From Vibrio coralliilyticus ATCC BAA-450 (GTDB taxonomy: Bacteria; Pseudomonadota; Gammaproteobacteria; Enterobacterales; Vibrionaceae): a stretch of 64,000 nucleotides of DNA. The stretch spans positions 248,001 through 312,000 of the forward strand of contig NZ_ACZN01000017.1 in assembly GCF_000176135.1 (NCBI RefSeq), given 5' to 3'. The notes beneath the pieces were generated by a model. That model saw only the letters and a list, made by a program, of their open reading frames with translations. It was not told the DNA's origin and did not search any database. Within the stretch, counting starts at the first letter, position 1, and the number at the start of each line of letters is the position of its first letter. The translations under genes were made by a program, and so were the position numbers. This document shows, in pieces, positions 53,403 to 62,915 of this stretch.

Positions 53403-54191
53403 ATGGAACTGGAGATGTTCACCTGCGATGCATTTACAACTCAACGCTTTAAAGGGAATTCCGCTGCAGTAGTTCCTTTAGCTGATTGGCTCAGCGATGA
53501 AATAATGCAAAACATTGCAGCCGAAAATAATCTTTCTGAAACTGCTTTTGTTAAACCCACAGGTGCTAACCGATATGAGATTCGCTGGTTTTCTCCCGTC
53601 GCAGAGGTCGACTTTTGTGGCCACGCGACACTCGCCACCTCGTATGTGCTTTATCAATTTTTCGCTCTGAATGGAAAAATCGAGTTTGAAACAAGACATG
53701 TAGGCTCACTAGAAGTTGAAAAAGACCTGTCTGGGCGAATATTAATGACATTCCCAAATCGGAAGCCAATCGAATCTGAAGTACCACCGGAAGTGATGGA
53801 AGCACTTTCTATTCAACCAAGCCAAGTACTAAAAAGCCCACAGGCCTATTTCGCTTTCTATGAGAGTGAACAAGATATCATTGAGGTTCAGGTTCGTCGT
53901 GAATATTTAGAAAAGCTGGCACCTTATGACTTAGTGGTTTCAGCCAAAAGCCAACAATATGATTTTGTCTCTCGCTACTTTTGGCCCGATGTTGGTGATT
54001 GTGAAGACCCTGTCACGGGTTCCATTCATGCCGGACTGACTCCCTACTGGGCTGAGCAACTTGGCAAACCCAATCTCGTGGCCTACCAAGCTTCAAAACG
54101 AGGTGGAACACTCTATTGCCATGTGCAAGACGAGTCTGTAATTGTGTCTGGCGACGCTGTCCTATACTCAAAAAGCAAAATCTATATTTAA
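53403..54191 (+). CDS. PhzF-family isomerase-like protein
   Basis: A 262-residue protein of the PhzF/DapF fold. It keeps the conserved beginning (FTCDAFTTQRFKGNSAAVVPL, in parts), the catalytic Glu in NNLSETAFV, RWFSPVAEVDFCGHATLA, and the second-half DPVTGSIHAGL. These are the marks of the whole family. PhzF itself isomerises a phenazine precursor, but most family members, including this one standing alone with no phenazine genes, have unknown substrates. ATG 53403 has GGAGAG ahead; a TTG at 53391 is possible. Confidence 0.9.
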   Translation: MELEMFTCDAFTTQRFKGNSAAVVPLADWLSDEIMQNIAAENNLSETAFVKPTGANRYEIRWFSPVAEVDFCGHATLATSYVLYQFFALNGKIEFETRHVGSLEVEKDLSGRILMTFPNRKPIESEVPPEVMEALSIQPSQVLKSPQAYFAFYESEQDIIEVQVRREYLEKLAPYDLVVSAKSQQYDFVSRYFWPDVGDCEDPVTGSIHAGLTPYWAEQLGKPNLVAYQASKRGGTLYCHVQDESVIVSGDAVLYSKSKIYI

Positions 54192-54203
54192 TACAAATAC
54201 TTT

Positions 54204-54230
54204 TAGGGTAGGCACCTATTGTCTACCCTA
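54204..54230 (+). terminator. stem-loop after phzF-like gene
   Basis: TAGGGTAG pairs with CTACCCTA around an 11-base loop, 13 bases after the stop. No U-tract; a weak terminator at best. Confidence 0.4.
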
Positions 54231-54360
54231 CTAAAGCCTACTTCCTGCCTATAAAAGAAACATCTCGACACACAATGGAACACTGTTCATAACCGTTTTC
54301 TGACATTTCATAGATAGTCTGTCCTAGTCATTTTGAACGATGTTTTTTAGGGCAGGTATT

Positions 54361-55122
54361 ATGAATACATTTTTAAAGACCTCACTAGCTGCGGCAATCT
54401 CTCTACCTCTTTTAGCTGGTTGTGTCACCCCGGGCGAAGATGATCCAAACGCGCTCACAAAACAAGGGGCTGCTGGCGGTGCGCTTCTTGGTTTAACACT
54501 TGGGGCCTTAACGGGTGACGCTGAACTCGCAATGAAAGGCGCGGTGGCCGGAGGGGTCGCCGGTGGCGTTACTGGTGCATCAGCTGACATTCAAAACAAC
54601 CGCGAAGGGATTCGTTCAGAAAGCAGGGATCAAGCCATCGCTAATATAGCCAACGGGAATAACGACAGCAGCCAAACACAAAATTGGGAGCAGTTGGATA
54701 ACTTTGTTGGAAACTGGAATGTAAACATCCAAAACCATCATCAGGAACTTTCTGGTGTAGAGCCAATTAATGCAGAGGGCAAACTCGCAAGAACCACTCA
54801 AGCCGATGTGACCTTAGTTAATGAACAAGGCATCAACTTTACCGCGGAGTTCTCTTTCACTCCGGAAGCAGGCTACCAGTTAAACCTAGTTAATAACGCA
54901 AAATCCGTCGCAGTCAATTTTGCGGGAGAGTTTCAACCACAAGCAAACCGTTACAACTTCTATCCGACCAATGTAAATGACGTTATTTACGAGGGGATGA
55001 ATTCAGCAGACATTCATGTTGAGCTTGGCTTCGCCGGAAACAATATCTGGACTATCGACAGCTACGCATTCATCGATGGTCAGCAAACCAAATTACAGAC
55101 TTTCCGTTTCACTCGCACTTAA
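54361..55122 (+). CDS. glycine-zipper lipoprotein, function unknown
   Basis: A 253-residue protein with a lipoprotein signal (LPLLAGC; Cys at about residue 21). It is followed by a glycine-zipper segment (GAAGGALLGLTLGALTG, GAVAGGVAGGVTGASAD) of the kind that inserts into or packs against membranes. The remaining 160 residues form a soluble, probably all-beta domain (WEQLDNFVGNWNVNIQN, LNLVNNAKSVAVNFAGEF) that looks like a calycin-type barrel of unknown ligand. I do not recognise a named family. ATG 54361 follows AGGGCAGG; the upstream ATG 54340 is out of place for the signal. Confidence 0.75.
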   Translation: MNTFLKTSLAAAISLPLLAGCVTPGEDDPNALTKQGAAGGALLGLTLGALTGDAELAMKGAVAGGVAGGVTGASADIQNNREGIRSESRDQAIANIANGNNDSSQTQNWEQLDNFVGNWNVNIQNHHQELSGVEPINAEGKLARTTQADVTLVNEQGINFTAEFSFTPEAGYQLNLVNNAKSVAVNFAGEFQPQANRYNFYPTNVNDVIYEGMNSADIHVELGFAGNNIWTIDSYAFIDGQQTKLQTFRFTRT

Positions 55123-55303
55123 TCAGGCGATCTAATCATTTGCCGCTAAACACCACGTTGTCGATTTAGCGGCTTATCACTGAGTACTCTCTCTAACTCA
55201 CTGCGCGATTATTGTCAGATGAGCATCAAATATCCAATCTGTCGCTGGCTTACATTAAGCAGAGTTGGCAAAATAAAACATAGATTTTGTAGTGAGGAAT
55301 CCG

Positions 55304-55921
55304 ATGAAAATAATCATTCTTCATGGTCTGTACATGCACGGAATCGCGATGCAGCCACTTAGCCAAAAGTTGCGCTCTTATGGCTATAACACTCAAACCA
55401 TTAGCTACAACAGTGTGTCTATTGATGAGCATAAAGTATTCAGCACAATAGATTCAGCACTCTCTCACACCGAGCCTAACGTTTTGGTCGGCCATAGCCT
55501 TGGTGGCCTAATAATCAAACATTACCTCGCGTCTCGACGACCAGACGAAAAACAGATTTCACACGTTGTGGCCGTCGGCTCCCCCTTACGGGGCGCATCA
55601 ATTGTTAGCCGTATTCAAGATTTAGGGATGGGGGCTGTCTTGGGTAACGCAGCAGACTTTGGACTGCAAGAACACGAGGACGTCTGGCGCTTCCCACAAA
55701 AGCTGGGCAGCATTGCTGGTACTATGGCCGTAGGAGCCAGAGCCTTGTTAATGATGGGGAATCAGACATTATCGGATGGAACGGTGACAGTTGAAGAAAC
55801 CACGATAGACGGCATGACCGATCATATTGAAGTTCATAGTGCTCACACGAGCATGATCTACACCTCTTTCGTGCCAAAACAAATTGATCTGTTTATTCGC
55901 ACCGATAATTTCAGCCACTGA
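55304..55921 (+). CDS. alpha/beta hydrolase
   Basis: A 205-residue compact alpha/beta hydrolase of the lipase/PGAP1-like type: IIILHGLYMHG oxyanion segment, nucleophile Ser in VLVGHSLGGL, catalytic Asp in LSDGTVTVEET, and His in SAHTSMIY. It lacks a signal peptide, so acts in the cytoplasm; it should be an esterase or lipase, but the substrate is unknown. ATG 55304 has GAGGAA ahead; the GTG at 55292 is less likely. Short length (no lid) is typical of this group. Confidence 0.87.
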   Translation: MKIIILHGLYMHGIAMQPLSQKLRSYGYNTQTISYNSVSIDEHKVFSTIDSALSHTEPNVLVGHSLGGLIIKHYLASRRPDEKQISHVVAVGSPLRGASIVSRIQDLGMGAVLGNAADFGLQEHEDVWRFPQKLGSIAGTMAVGARALLMMGNQTLSDGTVTVEETTIDGMTDHIEVHSAHTSMIYTSFVPKQIDLFIRTDNFSH

Positions 55922-55932
55922 GGTTTAGCTCT

Positions 55933-55961
55933 AATGGCTAAGCTCAGATAACTTAGCCATT
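55933..55961. terminator. terminator-like hairpin between converging genes
   Basis: AATGGCTAAG and CTTAGCCATT (10 bp perfect, 9-base loop), 11 bases after the hydrolase stop. U-tract is poor (attcatt). Confidence 0.55.
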
Positions 55962-56069
55962 ATTCATTCGTTTGAGTGTTCGCTGAACGGCACAGTTAAC
56001 GAAGAGAAGAGCGGTAAGTTCATCACCGTGATTTGTGCGTTGTTCACCTACTCTTCTCTGCCCCCACCG

Positions 56070-57257
56070 TTACGCTGCTTGTGGCTTATGGTGCTTTCCC
56101 ACCAAACCTGCGTAAAAATCGCTGTCGTCTAACACGCCAATTAGCTCACCGTTCTCAACTAGCAGGATTGGCTGACCACTTCGCTGTTTTAATTTGATCG
56201 CCTCGCGCATACCAATATCTGGGCTAGCGATCACCACAGATTCTTTATCGATATCGCTCAGTTTTATCTCATCATCACGCCAATCGACCAATTTAAGGTC
56301 GGCTTTGTTGTCTAGATGCAGTTGGTTGTTACGTTCTTCAACCCAGACTTTCTTCATTGGACAGATCTGCCATCTCGCGTCTTCCTGTTCCAACTCACTC
56401 GCGGGTTGCATCAGAGAGCGACCTTTTAGCACGTTAAGCGGGTTCGTGTGAGAAACAAAATCTTTAACGTAGTCGTTTTCTGGAGCTAGCACGATTTGCT
56501 CGGGCTTACCGTGCTGAATCAGTTTTCCCGATTCCATAATGGCAATGTTGTTGCCAATTTTAAGCGCTTCGTCGAGATCATGGCTGACAAACAGAATCGT
56601 CTTATTGAGCTTTTTCTGCAATTGGATTAGCTCATCTTGCAATTGTGCACGAATCAATGGGTCTAGCGCTGAAAACGGCTCGTCCATTAAGAGAATATCG
56701 GTGTCCATGGCGAACGCTCTTGCTAAGCCAACACGCTGCTGCATACCACCAGATAACTCATGCGGATACTTGTGCTCCCAGTCTGAAAGCTCGACCATTT
56801 CCAGCTGCTCACGTGCTTTCGCTCGTCGTTCAGCTTTCGGCATACCTCGCATTTCAAGACCAAACGCAACGTTGTCGAGCACGGTCAGCCATGGCATTAA
56901 GGCAAACTTCTGGAAGACCATAGATACTCTATGAGTGCGCAGGTGTCTTAACGTTTCTTCATTGCAAGAAGAGAGCTCGACCTGATTATCGCCATCCTTG
57001 ATTTGCAACGAGCCGCGGCTGATTGAGTTCAAGCCATTCACCGCCCTAAGTAGGCTTGATTTACCTGAACCAGATAAGCCCATTAACACGCAGATTTCGC
57101 CTTCTTTTACACTCATAGTGACATTATCGACGCCCACGACTTGCCCTGTTTGATCGATAATTTCCTGACGTGCTTTTCCTTCATCCAGCAGAGATAAAGC
57201 CTTCTGCGGCTGATCACCAAATACAACATCAAGGTTCTGAATCTTAATCGCATCCAT
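56070..57257 (-). CDS. proV: choline/betaine ABC transporter ATPase
   Basis: A 395-residue ATPase of the ProV/ChoV type: Walker A GLSGSGKSS, signature LSGGMQQR, Walker B ILLMDEP. A C-terminal extension with CBS-like features (VVIASPDIGMREAIKLKQRSG, then ILLVENGELIGVLDDSDF) likely senses ionic strength or nucleotides, as in osmoregulated OpuA/ProU. It is last in the betIBA-proXWV run, two bases after proW. Imports choline or betaine in osmotic stress; pairing with the Bet enzymes favours choline. Confidence 0.92.
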   Translation of the reverse strand: MDAIKIQNLDVVFGDQPQKALSLLDEGKARQEIIDQTGQVVGVDNVTMSVKEGEICVLMGLSGSGKSSLLRAVNGLNSISRGSLQIKDGDNQVELSSCNEETLRHLRTHRVSMVFQKFALMPWLTVLDNVAFGLEMRGMPKAERRAKAREQLEMVELSDWEHKYPHELSGGMQQRVGLARAFAMDTDILLMDEPFSALDPLIRAQLQDELIQLQKKLNKTILFVSHDLDEALKIGNNIAIMESGKLIQHGKPEQIVLAPENDYVKDFVSHTNPLNVLKGRSLMQPASELEQEDARWQICPMKKVWVEERNNQLHLDNKADLKLVDWRDDEIKLSDIDKESVVIASPDIGMREAIKLKQRSGQPILLVENGELIGVLDDSDFYAGLVGKHHKPQAA

Positions 57258-57259
57258 GA

Positions 57260-58102
57260 TTACACTTCCTTCTGATTTGGAGATTTACACAAGCGATCTA
57301 GGATGATCGCAACCAGCACAATAGCGAGACCGGCTTCAAAGCCCTGAGAAATATTCACTGTATTCAAAGCACGAACAACTGGTTTACCCAGACCATCTGC
57401 CCCGACTAGAGCAGCAATCACCACCATAGAAAGCGACAACATAATACATTGGGTGATACCCGCCATAATACTTGGTAGCGCCGCAGGTAGTTCCACCTTG
57501 AATAACAGTTTCATTTTGCTGGCACCAAATGCCTGCCCTGCTTCGATCAACTCTTCCGGCACTTTGGTAATCCCCAGATAAGTCAGGCGGATAGGCGCAG
57601 CGATCGCAAAAATGATGGTCGAAATTAGCCCAGGAACGATGCCCAAACCAAACAACACCAAAGTAGGTATCAGGTACACAAAAGTAGGAACGGTTTGCAT
57701 CAAGTCCAATATTGGCCTCAATAAGGTATATAACCACGGACGATGTGCTGCCATTACGCCAACTGGAACGCCAATTAATACGGAAATCGTTGTCGCAGCA
57801 AATACTAAGACAAAGGTTTCCAGCATTTCTTGCCAGTAGCCAAGGTTCAGAATCGTTAAAAGTGCACCGATAATAAACAGCACTAAAGGAATGCTGCGAT
57901 GTAGATACCAAGCAATAGCCGCGGTAAGAAGAATAGGCAACGCCGGTGGCATCCATTTAAAAATATCGACAACAAAAAGAATGATGGTTTCAAGAAAATA
58001 AGAAACAGAGTCGAAAAAGCCTGCTGCATTCATTGTCAGCCAGTCGACGCCCGTTTCCATCCATTCACCCACAGGGATTTTGTTGTTGGTAATAAAATTC
58101 AC
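57260..58102 (-). CDS. proW: choline/betaine ABC permease
   Basis: A 280-residue ProW/ChoW-type permease with about six spans: ETFVLVFAATTISVLIGVPVGVMAAH, LRPILDLMQTVPTFVYLIP, and the ATPase-coupling segment PEELIEAGQAFGASKMKLLFKVELP (in parts). It lies two bases before proV and 48 bases after proX, in one operon. Confidence 0.93.
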   Translation of the reverse strand: MNFITNNKIPVGEWMETGVDWLTMNAAGFFDSVSYFLETIILFVVDIFKWMPPALPILLTAAIAWYLHRSIPLVLFIIGALLTILNLGYWQEMLETFVLVFAATTISVLIGVPVGVMAAHRPWLYTLLRPILDLMQTVPTFVYLIPTLVLFGLGIVPGLISTIIFAIAAPIRLTYLGITKVPEELIEAGQAFGASKMKLLFKVELPAALPSIMAGITQCIMLSLSMVVIAALVGADGLGKPVVRALNTVNISQGFEAGLAIVLVAIILDRLCKSPNQKEV

Positions 58103-58150
58103 AATAAAACCTTACATTGTTAGGTGGGCGAAAACGCCCACCTAGTCACT

Positions 58151-59089
58151 TTATGCATTTGATTTGACGTAGTTGTTTACAGCTTCAACTGCATCACTAC
58201 CAGAAAGAGTCTTCACACCCTTAAGCCAAGATTTCACTTGCTCTGGGTTCGCTTGCAGCCACTTTAGAGCCGCTTTTGATGGTTTGATGTTTTGGTTAAG
58301 GATCGCTTCCATCAACTCGTTCTCCATCTCTAGGCTAAATTCTAGATTCTGAAGCAGCTGACCCACGTTTTGACATTCATTTAGATAGTTAGAACGTACG
58401 TTGGTGTATACATTCGCGCCACCGTAGTTCGGGCCGAAGAAGTCATCGCCACCGTCTAGGTATTCCATATCAACATTGCTGTTCATTGGGTGTGGAGCCC
58501 AACCGAGATACACAATCCACTGGTTGCGACGAGCCGCTCGTGATACCTGCGAAACCATACCCGCCTCACTTGACTCGACGAGGCTGAAACCTTTAAGGCC
58601 AAACGCATCACTATCAATCATTGACTGAATCAGGCGGTTGCCATCATTACCAGGCTCAATGCCGTAAATACGATCTTTAAATTTGTCGGCATTTTTTGCT
58701 ATGTCAGCAAAGCTTTTAACGCCCGCGTCATAAACATATTTAGGTACGGCTAACGTGTATTTCGCACCTTCAAGGTTTGCTCGAACTGTCTCTACTGTTC
58801 CGGCTTCACGGTATTTAGCGATATCTCCCTCCATGGTTGGCATCCAGTTGCCAAGGAAGATATCGATATCACCGTTTGCCATTGATGAGTAAGTGACCGG
58901 TACAGATAGTAAATCTGTTTTCGTTTTGTAACCCATGCCTTTAAGTAGTTCGCTGGTGACTGCTGTTGTAGCGGTAATATCAGTCCAGCCTACGTCCGCA
59001 AATCGAACGGTTTCACACTGGTTGGCATATGCCGCTGTTGCCATCGTACTAAGAGCGATAGTCGACAGCGTTTTTGTCATCATAGACAT
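58151..59089 (-). CDS. proX: choline/betaine-binding protein (ChoX/ProX-like)
   Basis: A 312-residue periplasmic binding protein of the OpuAC class, closest in pattern to choline-binding ChoX: signal peptide (TLSTIALSTMATAAYA), then CETVRFADVGWTDITATTAVTSELL (in parts), DIDIFLGNWMPTM, and WIVYLGWAPHPMN with the Trp/Tyr aromatic box ligands for the quaternary amine. The frame is open up to 59212, overlapping betA, but ATG 59089 has AGGAA just ahead and begins the signal peptide directly. It delivers choline to ProWV, feeding BetA and BetB. Confidence 0.92.
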   Translation of the reverse strand: MSMMTKTLSTIALSTMATAAYANQCETVRFADVGWTDITATTAVTSELLKGMGYKTKTDLLSVPVTYSSMANGDIDIFLGNWMPTMEGDIAKYREAGTVETVRANLEGAKYTLAVPKYVYDAGVKSFADIAKNADKFKDRIYGIEPGNDGNRLIQSMIDSDAFGLKGFSLVESSEAGMVSQVSRAARRNQWIVYLGWAPHPMNSNVDMEYLDGGDDFFGPNYGGANVYTNVRSNYLNECQNVGQLLQNLEFSLEMENELMEAILNQNIKPSKAALKWLQANPEQVKSWLKGVKTLSGSDAVEAVNNYVKSNA

Positions 59090-59117
59090 AATAATTTCCT
59101 TGTAATATTTACTGACT

Positions 59118-60818
59118 TTACGAGATAGACGACACGCCTCTTTTCGGTGTCTTGGTTCTCTGTTTTTTTTCCCAGTCCGGAGCAATCCATACTGGTAATT
59201 CTTTCCCTTCAATCAGAGGCTTACCCAATATCAAATCAGCAGCACGTTCCGCGACCATGATGGTCGGTGCGTTGAGGTTGCCATTTGGAATCGTTGGGAA
59301 GATCGAAGAGTCCACAACTCGCAGTCCTTCGATACCACGGACTCGACATTGCTCATCTAATACTGACATCGGGTCATCTTCTGCCCCCATCTTGCAACTG
59401 CATGATGGGTGGTAGGCACTCTCCACGTTTTGTTTCACCCACTCATCTATCGCCTCATCAGAAACTATGGTTTCACCCGGCTGAATTTCGTTACCGCGAT
59501 AGGCGTCCATGGCAGGTTGAGAAAGGATTTCACGGGTCAGACGAATACAGTCACGCCAGTCCTGACGATCTTGCTCCGTTGAAATGTAGTTAAACTCGAT
59601 TTTTGGTTTGTCACTTGGATTAGCAGAGGTGATAGCTACACTTCCGCGGCTCTGTGGTTTGTTCGGACCGACATGAACCTGAAAGCCATGACCATCAAAC
59701 GCCGCCTGACCATCGTAGCGCATCGCCGCTGGTAGGAAGTGATATTGAATGTTCGGCCACTTCAGTCCTTTGCGAGAACGGATAAATGCACATGACTCAA
59801 AGTGGTTGGTTGCACCTAAACCTTTACGGGTCAGGATCCACTCTGCACCGATCATCCCTTTGCTTACGAGACCTAGTTTACTGTTGAGCGTAATCGGTTT
59901 TTCACAGTGGTACTGGAAATACACCTCAAGGTGATCTTGAAGGTTCTCACCTACTCCCGGCAAATCATGTTTTACTTCAACACCAGCATTTTTCAGTACT
60001 GATTCTGGTCCAATGCCAGACAATTGCAACAGTTGAACCGAGCCGATTGAGCCTGCACTCGATACCACTTCCTTATTGGCATAACTCTTGACGACTTTTC
60101 CAGAGCGTTCGAACTCTACACCAATCGCTTTTTTGCCATCCAGTAACACCTTGTGGGCAACAACACCTTTAATCAGTGTCAGGTTAGAACGTTTCAGTGC
60201 ACGCCTTAAGTAGGCATTAGAGGTGGAAGCACGGACACCTTTATCCACCGTCATGTGCATAGCGCCAAAACCTTCCTGCTGATAACCATTGTAATCCGAA
60301 GTTTCCGGATAACCCGCTTCTTTACCCGCTTCAATAAAGGCTTGGTACAGTGGATTAAGCTTCATGTCGTTACCATTACAGGTTCCGACCGGACCGTTTC
60401 CTCCACGATACTCATCTTCACCACCGTTCCATGATTCAGCGCGTCGGAAATAAGGTAAACAAGACTGGTAGTTCCAACCTTTTGCTCCTTGTTCTTCCCA
60501 CTCGTCAAAATCACAGGCATGTCCACGGACATAAACCATTCCGTTGATTGAAGAGCTGCCACCCAACACTTTACCTCGAGGGCAATGTAGCTTGCGCCCA
60601 TCCAAGCCCTCTTCAGCGATGGTCTCAAATTGCCACGCGTACTTTTCTGTATTCATCGGGTAAGACAGTGCGGTCGGCATTTGGATGAAAATACTTTTGT
60701 CCGTGCCACCAGCTTCAAGCAGAAGCACTTGATACTCGCCACTTTCAGACAACCGGTCAGCCAGTACACAACCAGCCGAACCCGCACCAACGATGATATA
60801 ATCGTAGCGTTGCTCCAT
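59118..60818 (-). CDS. betA: choline dehydrogenase
   Basis: A 566-residue GMC-family flavoenzyme that oxidises choline to betaine aldehyde (and can go on to betaine). The FAD fold starts YIIVGAGSAGCVLADRLSE; GMC signatures are GKVLGGSSSINGMVYVRG and SAGSIGSVQLLQLSGIGP. The catalytic His region is SAYHPSCSCKMG. Length matches E. coli BetA (556). It sits 19 bases after betB in the same operon. Confidence 0.95.
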   Translation of the reverse strand: MEQRYDYIIVGAGSAGCVLADRLSESGEYQVLLLEAGGTDKSIFIQMPTALSYPMNTEKYAWQFETIAEEGLDGRKLHCPRGKVLGGSSSINGMVYVRGHACDFDEWEEQGAKGWNYQSCLPYFRRAESWNGGEDEYRGGNGPVGTCNGNDMKLNPLYQAFIEAGKEAGYPETSDYNGYQQEGFGAMHMTVDKGVRASTSNAYLRRALKRSNLTLIKGVVAHKVLLDGKKAIGVEFERSGKVVKSYANKEVVSSAGSIGSVQLLQLSGIGPESVLKNAGVEVKHDLPGVGENLQDHLEVYFQYHCEKPITLNSKLGLVSKGMIGAEWILTRKGLGATNHFESCAFIRSRKGLKWPNIQYHFLPAAMRYDGQAAFDGHGFQVHVGPNKPQSRGSVAITSANPSDKPKIEFNYISTEQDRQDWRDCIRLTREILSQPAMDAYRGNEIQPGETIVSDEAIDEWVKQNVESAYHPSCSCKMGAEDDPMSVLDEQCRVRGIEGLRVVDSSIFPTIPNGNLNAPTIMVAERAADLILGKPLIEGKELPVWIAPDWEKKQRTKTPKRGVSSIS

Positions 60819-60837
60819 TTTCTATCTCCGTTGCTGC

Positions 60838-62298
60838 TTAAGCGTAAGGGCTGGCGTAATCGCCAAGTTCAATTAAGACACTCTTTGTCTGAGTGTAATG
60901 GCGAAGCGTTTCCGGTCCATTTTCACGGCCGATACCGGAATGCTTATAGCCACCTACCGGCATTTCAGCTGGAGAGTCACCCCAAGTGTTAACCCAGCAA
61001 ATACCTGCTTGCAATTGGTGAATCACTCGGTGCGCGCGAGACAGGTCTTGTGTAAATACACCGGCAGCTAAGCCATAAGAGGTATCGTTAGCTCGCTCAA
61101 TCACATCCGATTCCTCTGAGAATTTCAGAACAGACATAACGGGGCCAAAAATTTCATTTTGAACGTGTGGCATGTCATCGGTGCAATCGGTGAATACCGT
61201 CGGAATAACAAAGTTGCCATTCTCCAACCCATTGTCTTTGACTTGATAACCGCCCGTCAGTAGCGTCGCGCCGCTTTGTTTAGCTTCTTCAATAGCCCCT
61301 AAGACTTTGCCCAGATGCTCTTTGGAGATCAGGGCACCGATTTGGGTGTCCATATCCATTGGGTTACCCACAATGAGCTTTTCAGTTCGTTCTTTTAACT
61401 GACTAACAAACGCATCGTAAATCGCTTCATGAACGTAAACACGTGTGCCATGGGTACACACTTCGCCTTGGGTATAGAAGTTTGCAACCATCGCAGCAGA
61501 AACCGCATTGTCTAGCTTGGCATCATCAAAGATCACCATCGGAGATTTGCCGCCCAGCTCCATCGTGACTTGTTTTAATGTCTTGGCACTATCCGCCATA
61601 ACAAGTTTGCCTGTGCCCGATTCACCCGTGAATGAGACTTTTGCAATCTCCGGGTGTGCCGTTAGCATTTGTCCGACACGGTGGTCTCCCTGCAAAACGT
61701 TAAACACGCCATCTGGTAGACCTGCTTCAGAGAAAATTTCCGCTAGTTTTAAAGCAGTCAGCGGTGTTTCTTCCGACGGTTTAAAGATCATGGCATTACC
61801 TGCCGCCAAAGCTGGCGCCGATTTCCACATTGCAATCTGGATTGGGTAATTCCATGCACCAATGCCAGCACAAATGCCGAGTGGCTCACGACGTGTATAG
61901 AAAAACTGATTCTCACTCAGCGGTTGCTGCTCACCCTGCATTCCAGGTACTAGACCAGCAAAGTATTCGATAACATCGGCGCCTGTAACGATATCTACTT
62001 CAATCGCTTCCTGAAGCGGCTTACCTGTATCAGCTACTTCCAAGGCGGCTAACTCATCATTGCGCTCACGCAAGATTGCAACAGCTTTAAGGAGAATGCG
62101 GCTTCGCTCCATTGGAGTCATTGCAGACCAAACTTTAAAGCCTTGCTTGGCTGATTCGATCGCTCGCTCTAAGTCTTGAGGGCTCGCCTGACCAATAGTA
62201 GCGAGCGGCTCGCCATTGGCAGGGTTGTAAGTTATAAAGCTTTCACCCGATGTTGCGTTACATGCGCTGCCATCGATGTATAGTGATTTCATATCCAT
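60838..62298 (-). CDS. betB: betaine aldehyde dehydrogenase
   Basis: A 486-residue NAD(P)-dependent aldehyde dehydrogenase making glycine betaine. It has the cofactor motif FTGESGTGKLVM, the catalytic Glu in VTMELGGKSP, the catalytic Cys in QGEVCTHGTRV, and the C-terminal GGYKHSGIGRENG. These match BetB. It lies 20 bases after betI and upstream of betA. Confidence 0.96.
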   Translation of the reverse strand: MDMKSLYIDGSACNATSGESFITYNPANGEPLATIGQASPQDLERAIESAKQGFKVWSAMTPMERSRILLKAVAILRERNDELAALEVADTGKPLQEAIEVDIVTGADVIEYFAGLVPGMQGEQQPLSENQFFYTRREPLGICAGIGAWNYPIQIAMWKSAPALAAGNAMIFKPSEETPLTALKLAEIFSEAGLPDGVFNVLQGDHRVGQMLTAHPEIAKVSFTGESGTGKLVMADSAKTLKQVTMELGGKSPMVIFDDAKLDNAVSAAMVANFYTQGEVCTHGTRVYVHEAIYDAFVSQLKERTEKLIVGNPMDMDTQIGALISKEHLGKVLGAIEEAKQSGATLLTGGYQVKDNGLENGNFVIPTVFTDCTDDMPHVQNEIFGPVMSVLKFSEESDVIERANDTSYGLAAGVFTQDLSRAHRVIHQLQAGICWVNTWGDSPAEMPVGGYKHSGIGRENGPETLRHYTQTKSVLIELGDYASPYA

Positions 62299-62318
62299 TT
62301 GATAGTTCTGACTTTTCG

Positions 62319-62915
62319 TTATTTTTGAGAATAGAAAGTAAGTTGTTTGTCCAGATAATCATTGATGATCAATCTGGCTTTATCGGCATCTATGCCATCT
62401 GGGTTCATTGTCCCGCGAAGCCATATCCCATCGATCAAGGCAGCGATACCATGAGCAATAATTTCCGCCTGATCTTTTTCAAACAGCGCTTTCAACTCAA
62501 TTCTCAAGTGAGAGAGAAGTCGCTTTTCATTGACGCGTTGAAGGCGTTTGAGCTCAGGTTCGTGAACAGAATAGGACCAGAATGCTAGCCATGTTTTGGC
62601 CACTTTGTTTTCAGCTTGATAGCCCACAAAGTTGCCATCAATGATGGCGTTAATACGCTGTTGATGGGCATGTTTTGGTAGCTTACTCAAACGCTCGGTC
62701 ACGGTAGTAGAAAGCTGGCGAAGTACCTCTCTCATGGTTTCATGAAGTAAACCCTGCTTTCCGCCAAAGTAGTGATTAACAATGCCCGTCGATACGCCTG
62801 CTTCTTTGCTAATCAGTGAAATACTCGCAGCGTGCAAGCCGACTTTATCAATCACTGCCATGGTGGCTTGAACCAGTTGAGGCTTCCTGATGTCTGGCAT
62901 CCCTACCTTAGGCAT
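62319..62915 (-). CDS. betI: TetR-family repressor of the betaine operon
   Basis: A 198-residue TetR repressor starting MPKVGMPDIRKPQLVQATMA, as BetI proteins do. The helix-turn-helix is ASISLISKEAGVSTGIVNHYFGGKQGLL and the ligand domain follows (VGYQAENKVAKTWLAFW). BetI represses the operon until choline is present. It is the first gene, and a perfect palindrome at 62931-62952 lies just ahead of it. Confidence 0.95.
   Translation of the reverse strand: MPKVGMPDIRKPQLVQATMAVIDKVGLHAASISLISKEAGVSTGIVNHYFGGKQGLLHETMREVLRQLSTTVTERLSKLPKHAHQQRINAIIDGNFVGYQAENKVAKTWLAFWSYSVHEPELKRLQRVNEKRLLSHLRIELKALFEKDQAEIIAHGIAALIDGIWLRGTMNPDGIDADKARLIINDYLDKQLTFYSQK

Noticed and set aside
57384..57956. 190-codon open frame on the minus strand inside proW
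   Set aside because: It is a shifted frame of a well-supported permease gene, with scattered Cys/Trp/Ser and no recognisable domain.
58151..59212. Extended proX starting inside betA
   Set aside because: The extra 41 residues are basic and non-homologous in character; ATG 59089 has a good ribosome site and starts the signal peptide.
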